Assembly (NCBI GenBank): GCA_039934475.1
Contig: JBDTMC010000162.1
Span: forward strand, 1-15,027
From: JBDTMC01 sp039934475
GTDB lineage: Bacteria > Acidobacteriota > Terriglobia > Bryobacterales > Bryobacteraceae
Direction of reading: 5' to 3'
DNA: 15,027 bases
Under the pieces are notes generated by a model that was not told where the DNA came from, did no database searches, and worked only from the letters and a program-made list of their open reading frames with translations. Made by a program: the position numbers and the translations under genes. Shown piece after piece: positions 8,671 to 15,027 of this stretch. The stretch's first letter is position 1. Every line of letters begins with the position of its first letter.

Positions 8671-8690
8671 ATTATTGTGATCAATATAAT
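8671..8690. promoter_or_regulatory. Imperfect 20-bp palindrome, candidate operator
   Basis: Sixteen of 20 positions are symmetric: ATTAT, 2 nt, TGATCA, 2 nt, ATAAT. Its centre (8680.5) lies about 61 bp upstream of the predicted start of the DUF1501 operon, a helical position typical of activators that contact RNA polymerase from upstream. It contains TTGTGATCAA. The binding protein cannot be told from sequence alone. Confidence 0.4.
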
Positions 8691-8696
8691 CTTTGG

Positions 8697-8732
8697 CACA
8701 AAGGGCCCGCTTCGTCATTCCCTGAAGCGGCC
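8697..8732 (-). terminator. Hairpin terminator after the sugar-acid operon
   Basis: Seventeen nt past the MFS stop codon, the minus strand reads GGCCGCTTC, a 10-nt loop, then GAAGCGGGCC (8724-8732 pairing with 8704-8713, one bulged G), followed by CTTTGTG. The stem is strong and GC-rich, but the U tract is short, so termination may be partial. It separates the transporter gene from the next promoter downstream. Confidence 0.55.
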
Positions 8733-8748
8733 ACGGCTGAGGGCGTGA

Positions 8749-9942
8749 TTATTCCAGTGATGACATCACCCCTGATTGCGTGGAAGGCTGCGAGCGTTCG
8801 CGCCACCAGATGGCGGTGAAGATCACGATGAGAACCAGTGGGAGGATGACGGCGCTGCGAAGCGCGATCTCGGGACCGCGTATGTCGTAGATTCGGCCCA
8901 TCACCGGTAGCGTCAAGGCCACCGATAGATTTCCGGCGCCGCCAATCACGGCTAGAGCCCATGCACCACCGGGGGCAAATCGTTCGGCCGTAACGCCAAG
9001 CATGGTTGGCCAAAAATAGCAGACGCCGAACGCATAGACCGTCGCCGCTAGAATCGCCGTGGCAGGCGAGGCGGCAAGGCTCAAGCCATACAGGCCGCAG
9101 GCAGACAAAATAGCGGCGCCGATCAGCACTCCCAACGGCGAGAGCTTATGCACAACCGGCCCGGCGAACATGCGTCCCAGCGCCATAAGGCCGTTGATCC
9201 ACACCAGGATGAGGATTCCGTCCATCCCCGCAGTGTTCGTAAGGATAGAAGGGATCCACTGGTTAGGAGCAAGCTCCGTGGAAGCGGTTAGAAACATGCA
9301 GCCGACCCATAAAAGAAACAGGGGCCGTAGGGTTTCGCGAAACATCGCAGAAGTAGATACGCCACGCTGCACGCGCTCAGAGGCAGGGAACTTTTGACCA
9401 AAACACATTGCCCCGTAAAGCACCGTCAGAGGGAGGATGACAGCCATTTTCCACTGCCAGCCCAAACCTAGGCGTGACAGCAGAAAAGCGGCAACACCGC
9501 CGCTCACGATGCCCCAGGGAAACCACGCGTGGACCCGGTTCAGCCGTTCGCTCTTTTGCGTGGGATAAATGGTCGCGACAAGGGGATTGATGGCGGCTTC
9601 CAGGAGGGCATTGGCGATGCCCATAATCAAGGTGGCTGCCCAAAGCTCCCAGAACCCTGCCGCAAATATCGTCAGAAGAATGCCGGCGATGTGGGCCACG
9701 CAAGCGCCGCTCAGCAGCCTGCCCATTCCGACAACGTCGCACAGCGGACCGCCTATAAAGATGCAAGCCGTATAACCCCAGAACGCGGCGCCGGCGATCC
9801 AACCCAACTGTTCGTGTGAGAGCGCAAACTGCTGCCCCAATGGAGTGATGATGTCGCTCCGAATGGAGAAGCTCATTCCGATGACCAGCAACGCCACACA
9901 GCTTGCTGCATATAGTCTTTTTGCGCTGTACTCGCTTTGCAT
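8749..9942 (-). CDS. MFS transporter, probably for a sugar or sugar acid
   Basis: A major facilitator superfamily permease of about 397 residues. Hydrophobic segments run through its whole length, consistent with 12 membrane helices. The loop after helix 2 carries a motif-A-like GGPLCDVVGMGRLL (about residues 64-77), and a central loop at about 185-200 divides the two halves. The ATG at 9942 is preferred: it lies 8 nt after the stop of the dehydratase gene with AGGCGG just upstream. A GTG at 9960 would add six residues and overlap that gene. As the third gene of an operon with a dehydratase and an aldolase-family lyase, it most likely imports the acid that these enzymes degrade. Substrate specificity cannot be read from the sequence. 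Confidence 0.9.
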   Translation of the reverse strand: MQSEYSAKRLYAASCVALLVIGMSFSIRSDIITPLGQQFALSHEQLGWIAGAAFWGYTACIFIGGPLCDVVGMGRLLSGACVAHIAGILLTIFAAGFWELWAATLIMGIANALLEAAINPLVATIYPTQKSERLNRVHAWFPWGIVSGGVAAFLLSRLGLGWQWKMAVILPLTVLYGAMCFGQKFPASERVQRGVSTSAMFRETLRPLFLLWVGCMFLTASTELAPNQWIPSILTNTAGMDGILILVWINGLMALGRMFAGPVVHKLSPLGVLIGAAILSACGLYGLSLAASPATAILAATVYAFGVCYFWPTMLGVTAERFAPGGAWALAVIGGAGNLSVALTLPVMGRIYDIRGPEIALRSAVILPLVLIVIFTAIWWRERSQPSTQSGVMSSLE

Positions 9943-9950
9943 CGCTCCGC

Positions 9951-11099
9951 CTAACGGCACATAGTCTCTTCCCAGCCGATGGCAAACATATCGAGCTTAG
10001 CATTGGGATTCTCGGGATGAGCACTGATTACCGACTCGTCCACTTCGACGCCCCATCCCGGACCCGCCGGCAGCTCATAATAGCCGTTCTTCACCCTCGG
10101 CGTACCGGGAGTGAGATCACACCGCCATGGAACATCATAGTCCTCAAATGTTTCGAGGATCGAGAAATTGGGAATGTTGGCGCAGAGGTGGATAGCGATG
10201 ACAGTTCCCAACGGACCACGGCAGTTGTGGGGAGCGACACTGACGTAGAAGGCCTCAGCCAGCGCAGCGATCTTCTTAGTCTCAAGGAAGCCTCCGCTGT
10301 AAACCAGGTCCGGCTGAATGACGTGCACCGCCTTGCGGGAGAGCAGATCGAGAAATCCGAAGCGGCTATATGTATGTTCGCCGGTGGCAACACGAGAGGG
10401 AGCCGCGGCTACCACCTGCGCCATCGATTCATGATTATGCGCAGGGATCGGCTCTTCGCACCAACCCGGCCGGTACGGCTGCATGGCTCGCATGGCTTCC
10501 AGCGCCATAATCGGGCTGAAGCGTCCGTGGAACTCCAGGAAAAGCTCGATTTCATCGCCGACAACAGTGCGCACCGCTTCGACAATCTTGCAGGCCCGCA
10601 CCAAGCCGGCGTGATCCATTTCCCGGCCACCCGGTCCGAACGGATCGAACTTCATCGCCGAGTATCCGCGCGCGACAACTTCCCGGGCACGGTCTTTCAA
10701 CTTTCCGAGATCCCCCTCGAAGGCATACCAGCCGTTGGCGTAAACCTTTATCCTGCTGCGGACCTTCCCGCCGACAAGGTTGTATACCGGTTGACCCGTT
10801 GCCTTGCCAACAATGTCCCACATGGCCGTCTCAATGCCGGCCATCGCGGCATACATGATTGGACCAGTGTTGTGTTCGATCTGGTAAAGCTTAAACCAGA
10901 TATCCTCAATGTCGAACGGATTCTGACCGATGACGTAACGGCGGCCAAAGTCCAGGATCAAATCCCGGACTGTTGATTCTTTCCACTCCAAAGTGCCGTA
11001 ACCCCAACCGACAATCCCATCGTCAGTGGTCAGCTTCACGAACAAGAAATTGCGCCAAGTGGCGGCGGTGAGAAAAACTTCGATATTCGTGATTTTCAC
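9951..11099 (-). CDS. Mandelate racemase/enolase-superfamily dehydratase, galactonate-dehydratase-like
   Basis: A 382-residue cytoplasmic enzyme of the mandelate racemase/muconate lactonizing family. Family knowledge predicts Mg2+-assisted proton abstraction and loss of water from a sugar acid to give a 2-keto-3-deoxy acid. Visible elements are an N-terminal capping domain (1-120) and a barrel with E189-F-H191-GR, the EEP pair at 215-217, and GEH at 240-242, which match the three metal-ligand strands. QPD (262-264) and APHN (H291) match the Asp-His dyad of galactonate dehydratases. The first ligand is Glu where DgoD has Asp. The start is GTG at 11099, overlapping the upstream TGA as GTGA, a sign of translational coupling. 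The operon context with a KDG-aldolase-type lyase supports aldonate catabolism. The exact substrate (galactonate, gluconate or another acid) is unknown, so no dgoD symbol is given. Confidence 0.9.
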   Translation of the reverse strand: MKITNIEVFLTAATWRNFLFVKLTTDDGIVGWGYGTLEWKESTVRDLILDFGRRYVIGQNPFDIEDIWFKLYQIEHNTGPIMYAAMAGIETAMWDIVGKATGQPVYNLVGGKVRSRIKVYANGWYAFEGDLGKLKDRAREVVARGYSAMKFDPFGPGGREMDHAGLVRACKIVEAVRTVVGDEIELFLEFHGRFSPIMALEAMRAMQPYRPGWCEEPIPAHNHESMAQVVAAAPSRVATGEHTYSRFGFLDLLSRKAVHVIQPDLVYSGGFLETKKIAALAEAFYVSVAPHNCRGPLGTVIAIHLCANIPNFSILETFEDYDVPWRCDLTPGTPRVKNGYYELPAGPGWGVEVDESVISAHPENPNAKLDMFAIGWEETMCR

Positions 11100-12019
11100 A
11101 GTTGACCCAGCCCGGTGAGCAGTTGTTTCAATTCTTCGCGTACTTCAGGCAATACGGCCGTGAACGGAAGTCGTGCCGCACCCATGTCCAGTCCTCTGAT
11201 ATCCGCAGCCTCGCGGCAAACAGAAAGCCAGTGCGGGTCGTTGGCGTCGGTGCCCATGGCCCGGTACTCCACGTGAATGATGGGCAGCACGCGATACCAA
11301 AGCTCCCGCGCCGCTTCCAGATTGTTGTCGTGCTTCAACAACCGGTGGATCTTTACGGCCAGGCTTGGAACGATCATCGGCAAGCCGCTAATCCATCCAT
11401 CGGCGCCAACCGCCAGCGCTTCAAACGCGATGACATCCACCCCGGCGAAAATCTTGAAGTCAGGCCCGCAAAATAAGCGCGTATCGTGGATCCTGCTTAC
11501 TTCCGAATGGGACCACTTTACGGCATGGATCACTCCGTCAGCAGCCAGAACCTTCAGCTCCGCCGGAGTTACCTCGCAGCCTGTCAGCACAGGTACGTTG
11601 TACATCATCACGGGCAAATCGACAGCCGCATGCACCTGGCGAAAATAGTTCAACACGTCCCGCTTCGGAGGGCGCAGCAGATAGGGAGCCATCAGCATCA
11701 AACCATCGCAGCCGATCGATTTTGCATGCTTGCTAAGTTCTATCGTGATGTCGGTGCTGTAGTGCCCGGTGCCGGCGTAAATCGGAATTCGTCCGTCCAC
11801 CTCTTGAACGATGGCTTCCAAAATTTCCATGCGCTCCTTCACCGTCAGCGCCACCGGTTCAGCGGCGCTTCCCAAGGGCGCGAGTCCATCCACCCCGGCA
11901 TCCATTAGATACCGGACAAACCTTCGTACTCCGGGCAAGTTCACAGATCCGTCTGGATTGTATGACGTAAGCGTGGGACTGAAAATACCCGATATGCGCT
12001 CGCCGTTTGCTTGAGGCAA
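11096..12019 (-). CDS. DHDPS/N-acetylneuraminate lyase-family aldolase, probable 2-keto-3-deoxy acid lyase
   Basis: A Schiff-base class I lyase of the DapA/NanA/KDG aldolase family, about 307 residues. The Schiff-base lysine is K168 (HAVKWSHSE) and the conserved tyrosine is Y140 (MMYNVP). The substrate loop reads GSAAE at about 50-54 instead of GTTGE, and the YNVP motif is followed by VLTG, lacking the Arg of YNVPGRT in true DHDPS. A lysine-biosynthesis role is therefore unlikely. Cleavage of a 2-keto-3-deoxy acid to pyruvate and an aldehyde fits the context. The TTG at 12019 is chosen because AAGGAGG lies 5 nt upstream and a -10 box would put the transcript start near 12035. In-frame alternatives are ATG at 12034 and GTG at 12040, neither with a ribosome-binding site. 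It is the first gene of the operon, 4-nt overlapping the dehydratase gene. Confidence 0.88.
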   Translation of the reverse strand: MPQANGERISGIFSPTLTSYNPDGSVNLPGVRRFVRYLMDAGVDGLAPLGSAAEPVALTVKERMEILEAIVQEVDGRIPIYAGTGHYSTDITIELSKHAKSIGCDGLMLMAPYLLRPPKRDVLNYFRQVHAAVDLPVMMYNVPVLTGCEVTPAELKVLAADGVIHAVKWSHSEVSRIHDTRLFCGPDFKIFAGVDVIAFEALAVGADGWISGLPMIVPSLAVKIHRLLKHDNNLEAARELWYRVLPIIHVEYRAMGTDANDPHWLSVCREAADIRGLDMGAARLPFTAVLPEVREELKQLLTGLGQL

Positions 12020-12024
12020 GAGCA

Positions 12025-12031
12025 CCTCCTT
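12025..12031 (-). promoter_or_regulatory. Strong ribosome-binding site deciding a TTG start
   Basis: The minus strand reads AAGGAGG, then 5 nt, then TTG at 12019. This is the best Shine-Dalgarno match at this locus. Using the ATG at 12034 would bury it inside the coding region. Confidence 0.55.
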
Positions 12032-12041
12032 CATTTGCACT

Positions 12042-12069
12042 ATTGTATTATGAATCCACGAGAAAACAA
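12042..12069 (-). promoter_or_regulatory. Probable promoter of the sugar-acid operon
   Basis: The minus strand has TTGTTT (12064-12069), a 16-bp spacer and TACAAT (12042-12047), the same -10 as in the DUF1501 promoter. The -35 box is weak (three of six). The predicted start near 12035 leaves a leader of about 15 nt containing the AAGGAGG site, which agrees with the TTG start. A weak -35 would suit an activated or repressed promoter. Confidence 0.45.
12043..12053. promoter_or_regulatory. Candidate FCD/GntR operator half-palindrome
   Basis: TTGTATTATGA matches eight of the ten defined positions of TTGTA-N-TACAA, the operator style I recall for DgoR-like FCD regulators. It overlaps the -10 box of the sugar-acid operon, where a repressor would block transcription. 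An FCD regulator gene lies about 0.9 kb away. Eleven AT-rich bases can match by chance, so this is tentative. Confidence 0.3.
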
Positions 12070-12136
12070 GGAGAGATCGAGCCTACATTTTAGAACTTGG
12101 ATGTCGCTGAAAAAAGAGAGAGAGGAGGGCGATAAA

Positions 12137-12166
12137 ATGCTTGGCAGTCGAGCAAAGGTATTATAA
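12137..12166 (+). CDS. Possible 9-codon leader ORF before the DUF1080 gene
   Basis: ATG at 12137 opens a frame encoding MLGSRAKVL and ends with TAA at 12164-12166. One base separates that stop from the ATG of the DUF1080 gene. It has the strongest ribosome-binding site of this upstream region (GGAGGG at 12124-12129, 7-nt spacing), better than the AAAGG in front of the DUF1080 ATG. The arrangement would allow ribosomes to reinitiate on the main gene. It is out of frame with that gene, so it is not an N-terminal extension. It may also be chance. Confidence 0.35.
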   Translation: MLGSRAKVL

Positions 12167-12167
12167 T

Positions 12168-12869
12168 ATGGTCAACATGCGCCGTTCTGAGTTCCTAGCC
12201 GTTCTGTCCGGAGCACTATTTGCCCCGCCCCTTCGCGCCGCCGATAATAAGCTCTCGGCGAAAGAAAAAAAAGAAGGCTGGATATTGCTGTTTGACGGTA
12301 AGACCTATGACGGTTGGATGACCAGCGATCAACAGCCGAGTAAGCGCCCCATTGAGGACGGCTGTATCAACCCTCACAAGTGCGGCGCCTACATGATGGT
12401 GCACAAGAAGGAATGGGAGAATTTCATTCTTTCAACGGACTTCAAGATCAGTCCCCATTGCAATAGCGGCGTCTTTGTCCGGACGTCGCCCCTGACGGGC
12501 GCTCCCAGGAAAGACGTGGGATGGTATGGTCTGGAAATCGCGATAGACGACACACCCGGAGCCGGCTATCACGACACAGGAGCTGTTTACGAACTCTCTA
12601 AGCCCACGAAGCAAGCCATGAAGCCGGTGGGCGAGTGGAACAACTTCGTCATACGGTGCGACCGAAGCATCATTTCCGTGAACCTGAACGGCGAAGACGT
12701 AAACCGGGTGGATCTTGACCAGTTCACCCAGCCTTATCGCAGGCCCGATGGCTCCGCCCACAAGTTTGACCATGTGTTCAAGGATCGCCCGCGAAAGGGC
12801 TATCTAGGTTTGCAGGATCACGGCGCGGATTGCTGGTTCAAGAACATCAAACTAAAGCCGCTAGCGTAG
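12168..12869 (+). CDS. Exported DUF1080 protein (3-keto-disaccharide hydrolase family)
   Basis: A 233-residue protein of the DUF1080 family, a concanavalin-like beta-sandwich fold. Some members are known to cleave 3-keto-glycosides, the products of C3 oxidation of sugars. Family hallmarks are GWILLFDGKTYDGWM (about 39-53), FKISPHCNSGVFVR (strand with NSG), the WYGLEI segment, EWNNFVIRCD and the C-terminal GYLGLQDHG followed by FKNIKLKPL. The N terminus (MRRSEFLAVLSGALFAPPLRAAD) looks like a signal peptide with paired arginines, possibly Tat, so it probably acts outside the cytoplasm. The ATG at 12168 has AAAGG at a 9-nt spacing; ATG at 12177 is an alternative. It is divergent from the sugar-acid operon and near an exported Gfo/Idh/MocA gene, a pairing that fits 3-keto-sugar chemistry. 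Its substrate is unknown. Confidence 0.92.
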   Translation: MVNMRRSEFLAVLSGALFAPPLRAADNKLSAKEKKEGWILLFDGKTYDGWMTSDQQPSKRPIEDGCINPHKCGAYMMVHKKEWENFILSTDFKISPHCNSGVFVRTSPLTGAPRKDVGWYGLEIAIDDTPGAGYHDTGAVYELSKPTKQAMKPVGEWNNFVIRCDRSIISVNLNGEDVNRVDLDQFTQPYRRPDGSAHKFDHVFKDRPRKGYLGLQDHGADCWFKNIKLKPLA

Positions 12870-12889
12870 GTGCTCTGATCTGTTCGCAA

Positions 12890-13675
12890 CTATTCCACGC
12901 CCAGCGAAGCGCGGCTGATGGAATTTGAATTGGCACGCCGCCGAAGCACGGCGGGGAGGCCATTTGACAAACCGCTCTTGGCCTTCGGTGTGGAAGCGCG
13001 CGCTATATTCCAGTAATGCTCCGCGGTATTCATGTGCGCCCTCATGCCCTCTCGCGCCTTATCCGCGTTGCGCGCCTTGATGGCGCGATAGATACGCGCA
13101 TGATCGCGCAGTCCATCCTCCGCCGCATGCGGAACACGGTTGGTCGTTTTGCGCTGTTCCAAGAGAGGCTCCGAAATCATATCGAGGACCATCATGGCTA
13201 TGGGATTTTTAGCGGCAGCGGCTATGGCTTTGTGGAATGCCATATCCGCGGGGTAGGCGCTACGGTTGTTCTGAATTGCCACTTTTTGATCGTCCATCGC
13301 CGTTTTCATGGCCGCAAGATCTTCGTCAGTCGCTTTAGCCGCTGCCAGCGGCGCGAGACCAACCTCCAGTATCCGGCGGAATTCTATCAACACGTTGGTT
13401 TGCTGGCCGAAGGCGGTGGTCGACAGATGTTCGGCGCTAAACAACGCAGTCGGAGACGGCTCCAATACAATCGCCCCAACTTTGGGCCGTATGAGGACCA
13501 GACGCAGCGATTCAAGCGATTTCATCGCCTCGCGAACGGGGGTGCGGCTGACGCCGAGGGAGGCGGTCAACTCAACTTCTGTCGGAAGCTTCCCGCCAGG
13601 CTTTACGGTTCCAGACTTGATGATGCCGAGGATATGATCGATAACTTGAGAAGTGAGGGTGTTGCGTTTTATCAC
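12890..13675 (-). CDS. GntR-family transcriptional regulator, FCD subfamily
   Basis: A 261-residue DNA-binding regulator. Residues about 8-72 form the winged helix-turn-helix of GntR proteins (KLPTEVELTASLGVSRTPVREAMKSLE, then a wing ending GAIVLEP). Residues about 95-222 form the alpha-helical FCD ligand-binding domain, with the likely metal ligands D144, H148, H192 and H214 in place. FCD members usually sense sugar acids or other carboxylates and repress nearby catabolic operons. The last 35 residues are basic and serine/alanine-rich and look disordered. The start is GTG at 13675 with AAGGA 9 nt upstream. It follows the oxidoreductase gene by 55 nt and may be co-transcribed with it, though a weak -10 (GATAAT, 13698-13703) could give it its own promoter. 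It converges on the DUF1080 gene with a 20-bp gap and no visible terminator. Its likely targets are the sugar-acid operon and neighbours. Confidence 0.93.
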   Translation of the reverse strand: MIKRNTLTSQVIDHILGIIKSGTVKPGGKLPTEVELTASLGVSRTPVREAMKSLESLRLVLIRPKVGAIVLEPSPTALFSAEHLSTTAFGQQTNVLIEFRRILEVGLAPLAAAKATDEDLAAMKTAMDDQKVAIQNNRSAYPADMAFHKAIAAAAKNPIAMMVLDMISEPLLEQRKTTNRVPHAAEDGLRDHARIYRAIKARNADKAREGMRAHMNTAEHYWNIARASTPKAKSGLSNGLPAVLRRRANSNSISRASLGVE

Positions 13676-13730
13676 ACCGCGCCGTCCTTACCTTCCCATT
13701 ATCGTCCATCTGGGTTCCGACGTAACAGCT

Positions 13731-15017
13731 TTAAGCGCCCACCACGCGCTCACTCGCACTGTCCCACGTCATAGTCTTGCTAGTCCGATATGAATCGACA
13801 GCCAGTTTGATCGCAACCATCGTGGCACAGGCGACATCGACGTTGCAGTTTACTTTTTCACCATGCCGGATGGCATTCAAGAAGTTAGTCTTGTGATCGA
13901 AGCCGTCACCCTTCGGTTGCTTCACTTCCACTGCCTTTTGGTCGCCATTCCTGGCGCTGAACTCCGGCGTGAAATCGCCATTCGCCTTTAGTGAGACGGA
14001 GTCATCGCTTTCCATCTCCAGCGTTCCGTACTTGCCATAGATCCGGTCCGGAAGCTGCGTGTCATTCGTCAGGGTGCTGGTGAGGAAAACTGAGAATTCG
14101 CTGGCGTAGTCCGCGTTCATCATGAATACGTCGGGAATGTCGCGTCCATCCTTTTCGATGTATAGACCGCCGGATGAATTGACCCGGCGTGGATATTCAC
14201 CGTTGGGTCCGGTGATTCCGATCAGCAGTGGCGCCAGCTTGTGATAAAGAAGATCGGTAGCCACCCCTCCGCTATAGGCCCAGTACTTCCGGAAGCGGAA
14301 GAAGTGTTCGGGATTGTAAGGGATTTTGGGAGCCAAACCAAACTGGTGTCCCAGCCACATATCCCAATCGATATGGTCCGCTCCCTTGGCGGAAGGACCG
14401 GCGGCGGGATCAATCAGGTAAGCCTGCCCGTTCTGATTGAACAGGCACACGCGAGCATTGCGATTGTAGCTCCCCTGGGCCCAGGTTACCTTTCCAATTC
14501 TGCCGCCTTGAATCAACTCGCGAGTCTTCCAGGTTCGGGGACTACTTGTGCCTTGCACGCCGATTTGCACAACCTGCCGTGGATACCGTTTGGCAGTGTT
14601 CCGAACCTGAATAGCCTGCTCCACCGTATGGGTCATCGGCTTTTCGCAGTACACGTGCTTGCCTGCTTCCAGGGCGTCGATGGTCAGTTTTCCGTGCCAG
14701 TGATCGGGTGTAGCAATCAGGACTGCGTCAATATCCTTCCGTTCCAGCAGGCGGCGGTAGTCGACAAAGCCAGGGGCCTTGGATATATCCATTGCCTCGT
14801 CCAGACGTTTTTGATAAACGTCGCAGACCGCGCCAACTTGGATGTTCTCCTGGGCGCCCCGCTTGACGAGAGAACCAAGATGGCCTGACCCCATGCCTCC
14901 AAGGCCGATACAGCCAATGACGACTCGGTCATTGGCTCCTAGGACGCGCGAGGGAGACCAGGCGCTCAGCATAGCCGCGCCTCCAAGAATCTGCCTACGT
15001 GTGAGTTGAGCGTTCAT
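13731..15017 (-). CDS. Tat-exported Gfo/Idh/MocA family oxidoreductase
   Basis: A 428-residue NAD(P)-dependent sugar or inositol dehydrogenase-type protein. A twin-arginine signal TRRQILGG at residues 6-13 and a hydrophobic segment to about 28 point to export with its cofactor already bound. The Rossmann fold starts at 31 (VVIGCIGLGGMGSGH, dinucleotide glycines G38, G40, G43). ATPDHWH (102-108) and the catalytic-lysine motif CEKPMTH (124-130, K126) follow. The C-terminal half is the substrate-binding sheet domain, including a YSGGVATDLLYH segment. Exported members of this family carry tightly bound cofactor and can oxidise or reversibly convert sugars at C3 or related positions; here that is inference. 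The ATG has GAGGGG 4 nt upstream and lies 10 nt from the end of the window, so its promoter is not visible. The adjacent FCD regulator and the DUF1080 gene beyond suggest carbohydrate processing. Confidence 0.93.
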   Translation of the reverse strand: MNAQLTRRQILGGAAMLSAWSPSRVLGANDRVVIGCIGLGGMGSGHLGSLVKRGAQENIQVGAVCDVYQKRLDEAMDISKAPGFVDYRRLLERKDIDAVLIATPDHWHGKLTIDALEAGKHVYCEKPMTHTVEQAIQVRNTAKRYPRQVVQIGVQGTSSPRTWKTRELIQGGRIGKVTWAQGSYNRNARVCLFNQNGQAYLIDPAAGPSAKGADHIDWDMWLGHQFGLAPKIPYNPEHFFRFRKYWAYSGGVATDLLYHKLAPLLIGITGPNGEYPRRVNSSGGLYIEKDGRDIPDVFMMNADYASEFSVFLTSTLTNDTQLPDRIYGKYGTLEMESDDSVSLKANGDFTPEFSARNGDQKAVEVKQPKGDGFDHKTNFLNAIRHGEKVNCNVDVACATMVAIKLAVDSYRTSKTMTWDSASERVVGA

Positions 15018-15027
15018 CTGTCCCCTC

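Noticed and set aside
8539..8748. 69-codon + strand frame with a hydrophobic stretch across the 8562-8748 gap
   Set aside because: It starts at a TTG with no ribosome-binding site, and its hydrophobic part is explained by the AT-rich promoter and palindrome region.
9903..10976. 357-residue open frame on the + strand
   Set aside because: It lies antisense to the dehydratase gene, whose protein is clearly conserved; the antisense product shows no known domain, and such frames arise from codon bias at moderately high GC.
12141..12167. TTGGCA with TATAAT 15 bp later as a promoter for the DUF1080 gene
   Set aside because: The spacer is too short and the -10 would touch the start codon, leaving no leader or ribosome-binding site. 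No convincing promoter for this gene was found elsewhere in 12050-12120.
1..15027. Search for CRISPR arrays, tRNA genes, insertion sequences and long repeats
   Set aside because: No regularly spaced repeats, transposase motifs or tRNA-like folds were noticed by eye; almost all of the window is accounted for by the listed genes.

Overview
The window looks like a chromosomal segment of an environmental heterotroph, most probably an acidobacterium of the Solibacter/Bryobacter type. A planctomycete or verrucomicrobium is the main alternative. The reasons are the set of proteins with DUF1501, DUF1549/DUF1553, planctomycete-type cytochrome c, WD40 and pre-peptidase C-terminal (PPC) domains, a Tat-exported Gfo/Idh/MocA oxidoreductase, and a DUF1080 protein. 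Taxonomy is inferred from gene content only. No rRNA, tRNA, CRISPR, phage, transposon or long repeat was seen. Coding density is high and genes are intact, except that the promoter region of the last gene lies beyond the right edge.

Layout. (1) 73-810 (+) is a lone exported DUF1223 thioredoxin-like protein. (2) 8561 down to 998 (-) is a tight four-gene operon: Tat-exported DUF1501 protein, large DUF1549/DUF1553 protein with two haem-type motifs and Ig-like domains, cytochrome c fused to a seven-bladed WD40 propeller, and a large PPC/Ig-like surface protein. Gaps are 12, 7 and 0 nt. It is preceded by a near-perfect sigma70 promoter (TTGACA, 17-bp spacer, TACAAT), a 20-bp imperfect palindrome centred near -61 and a foldable 5' leader. 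(3) 12019 down to 8749 (-) is a three-gene sugar-acid operon: DHDPS/KDG-aldolase-family lyase, galactonate-dehydratase-like enolase-superfamily enzyme (GTGA overlap with the lyase) and an MFS transporter, closed by a hairpin terminator. (4) Diverging from it, 12168-12869 (+) is an exported DUF1080 (3-keto-disaccharide hydrolase family) protein preceded by a possible 9-codon leader ORF. (5) 15017 down to 12890 (-) holds a Tat-exported Gfo/Idh/MocA oxidoreductase followed by a GntR/FCD regulator.

How the genes may work together. Regions 3-5 can be read as one carbohydrate module. An exported oxidoreductase may make a 3-keto sugar or glycoside, the exported DUF1080 protein may cleave it, the MFS carrier may import a sugar acid, and the dehydratase and aldolase would convert that acid to pyruvate plus an aldehyde under control of the FCD regulator. 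The individual families are well recognised; the joined pathway and its substrate are inference. Region 2 looks like an exported or cell-surface redox and adhesion assembly of unknown function, a type expanded in Acidobacteria and Planctomycetes.
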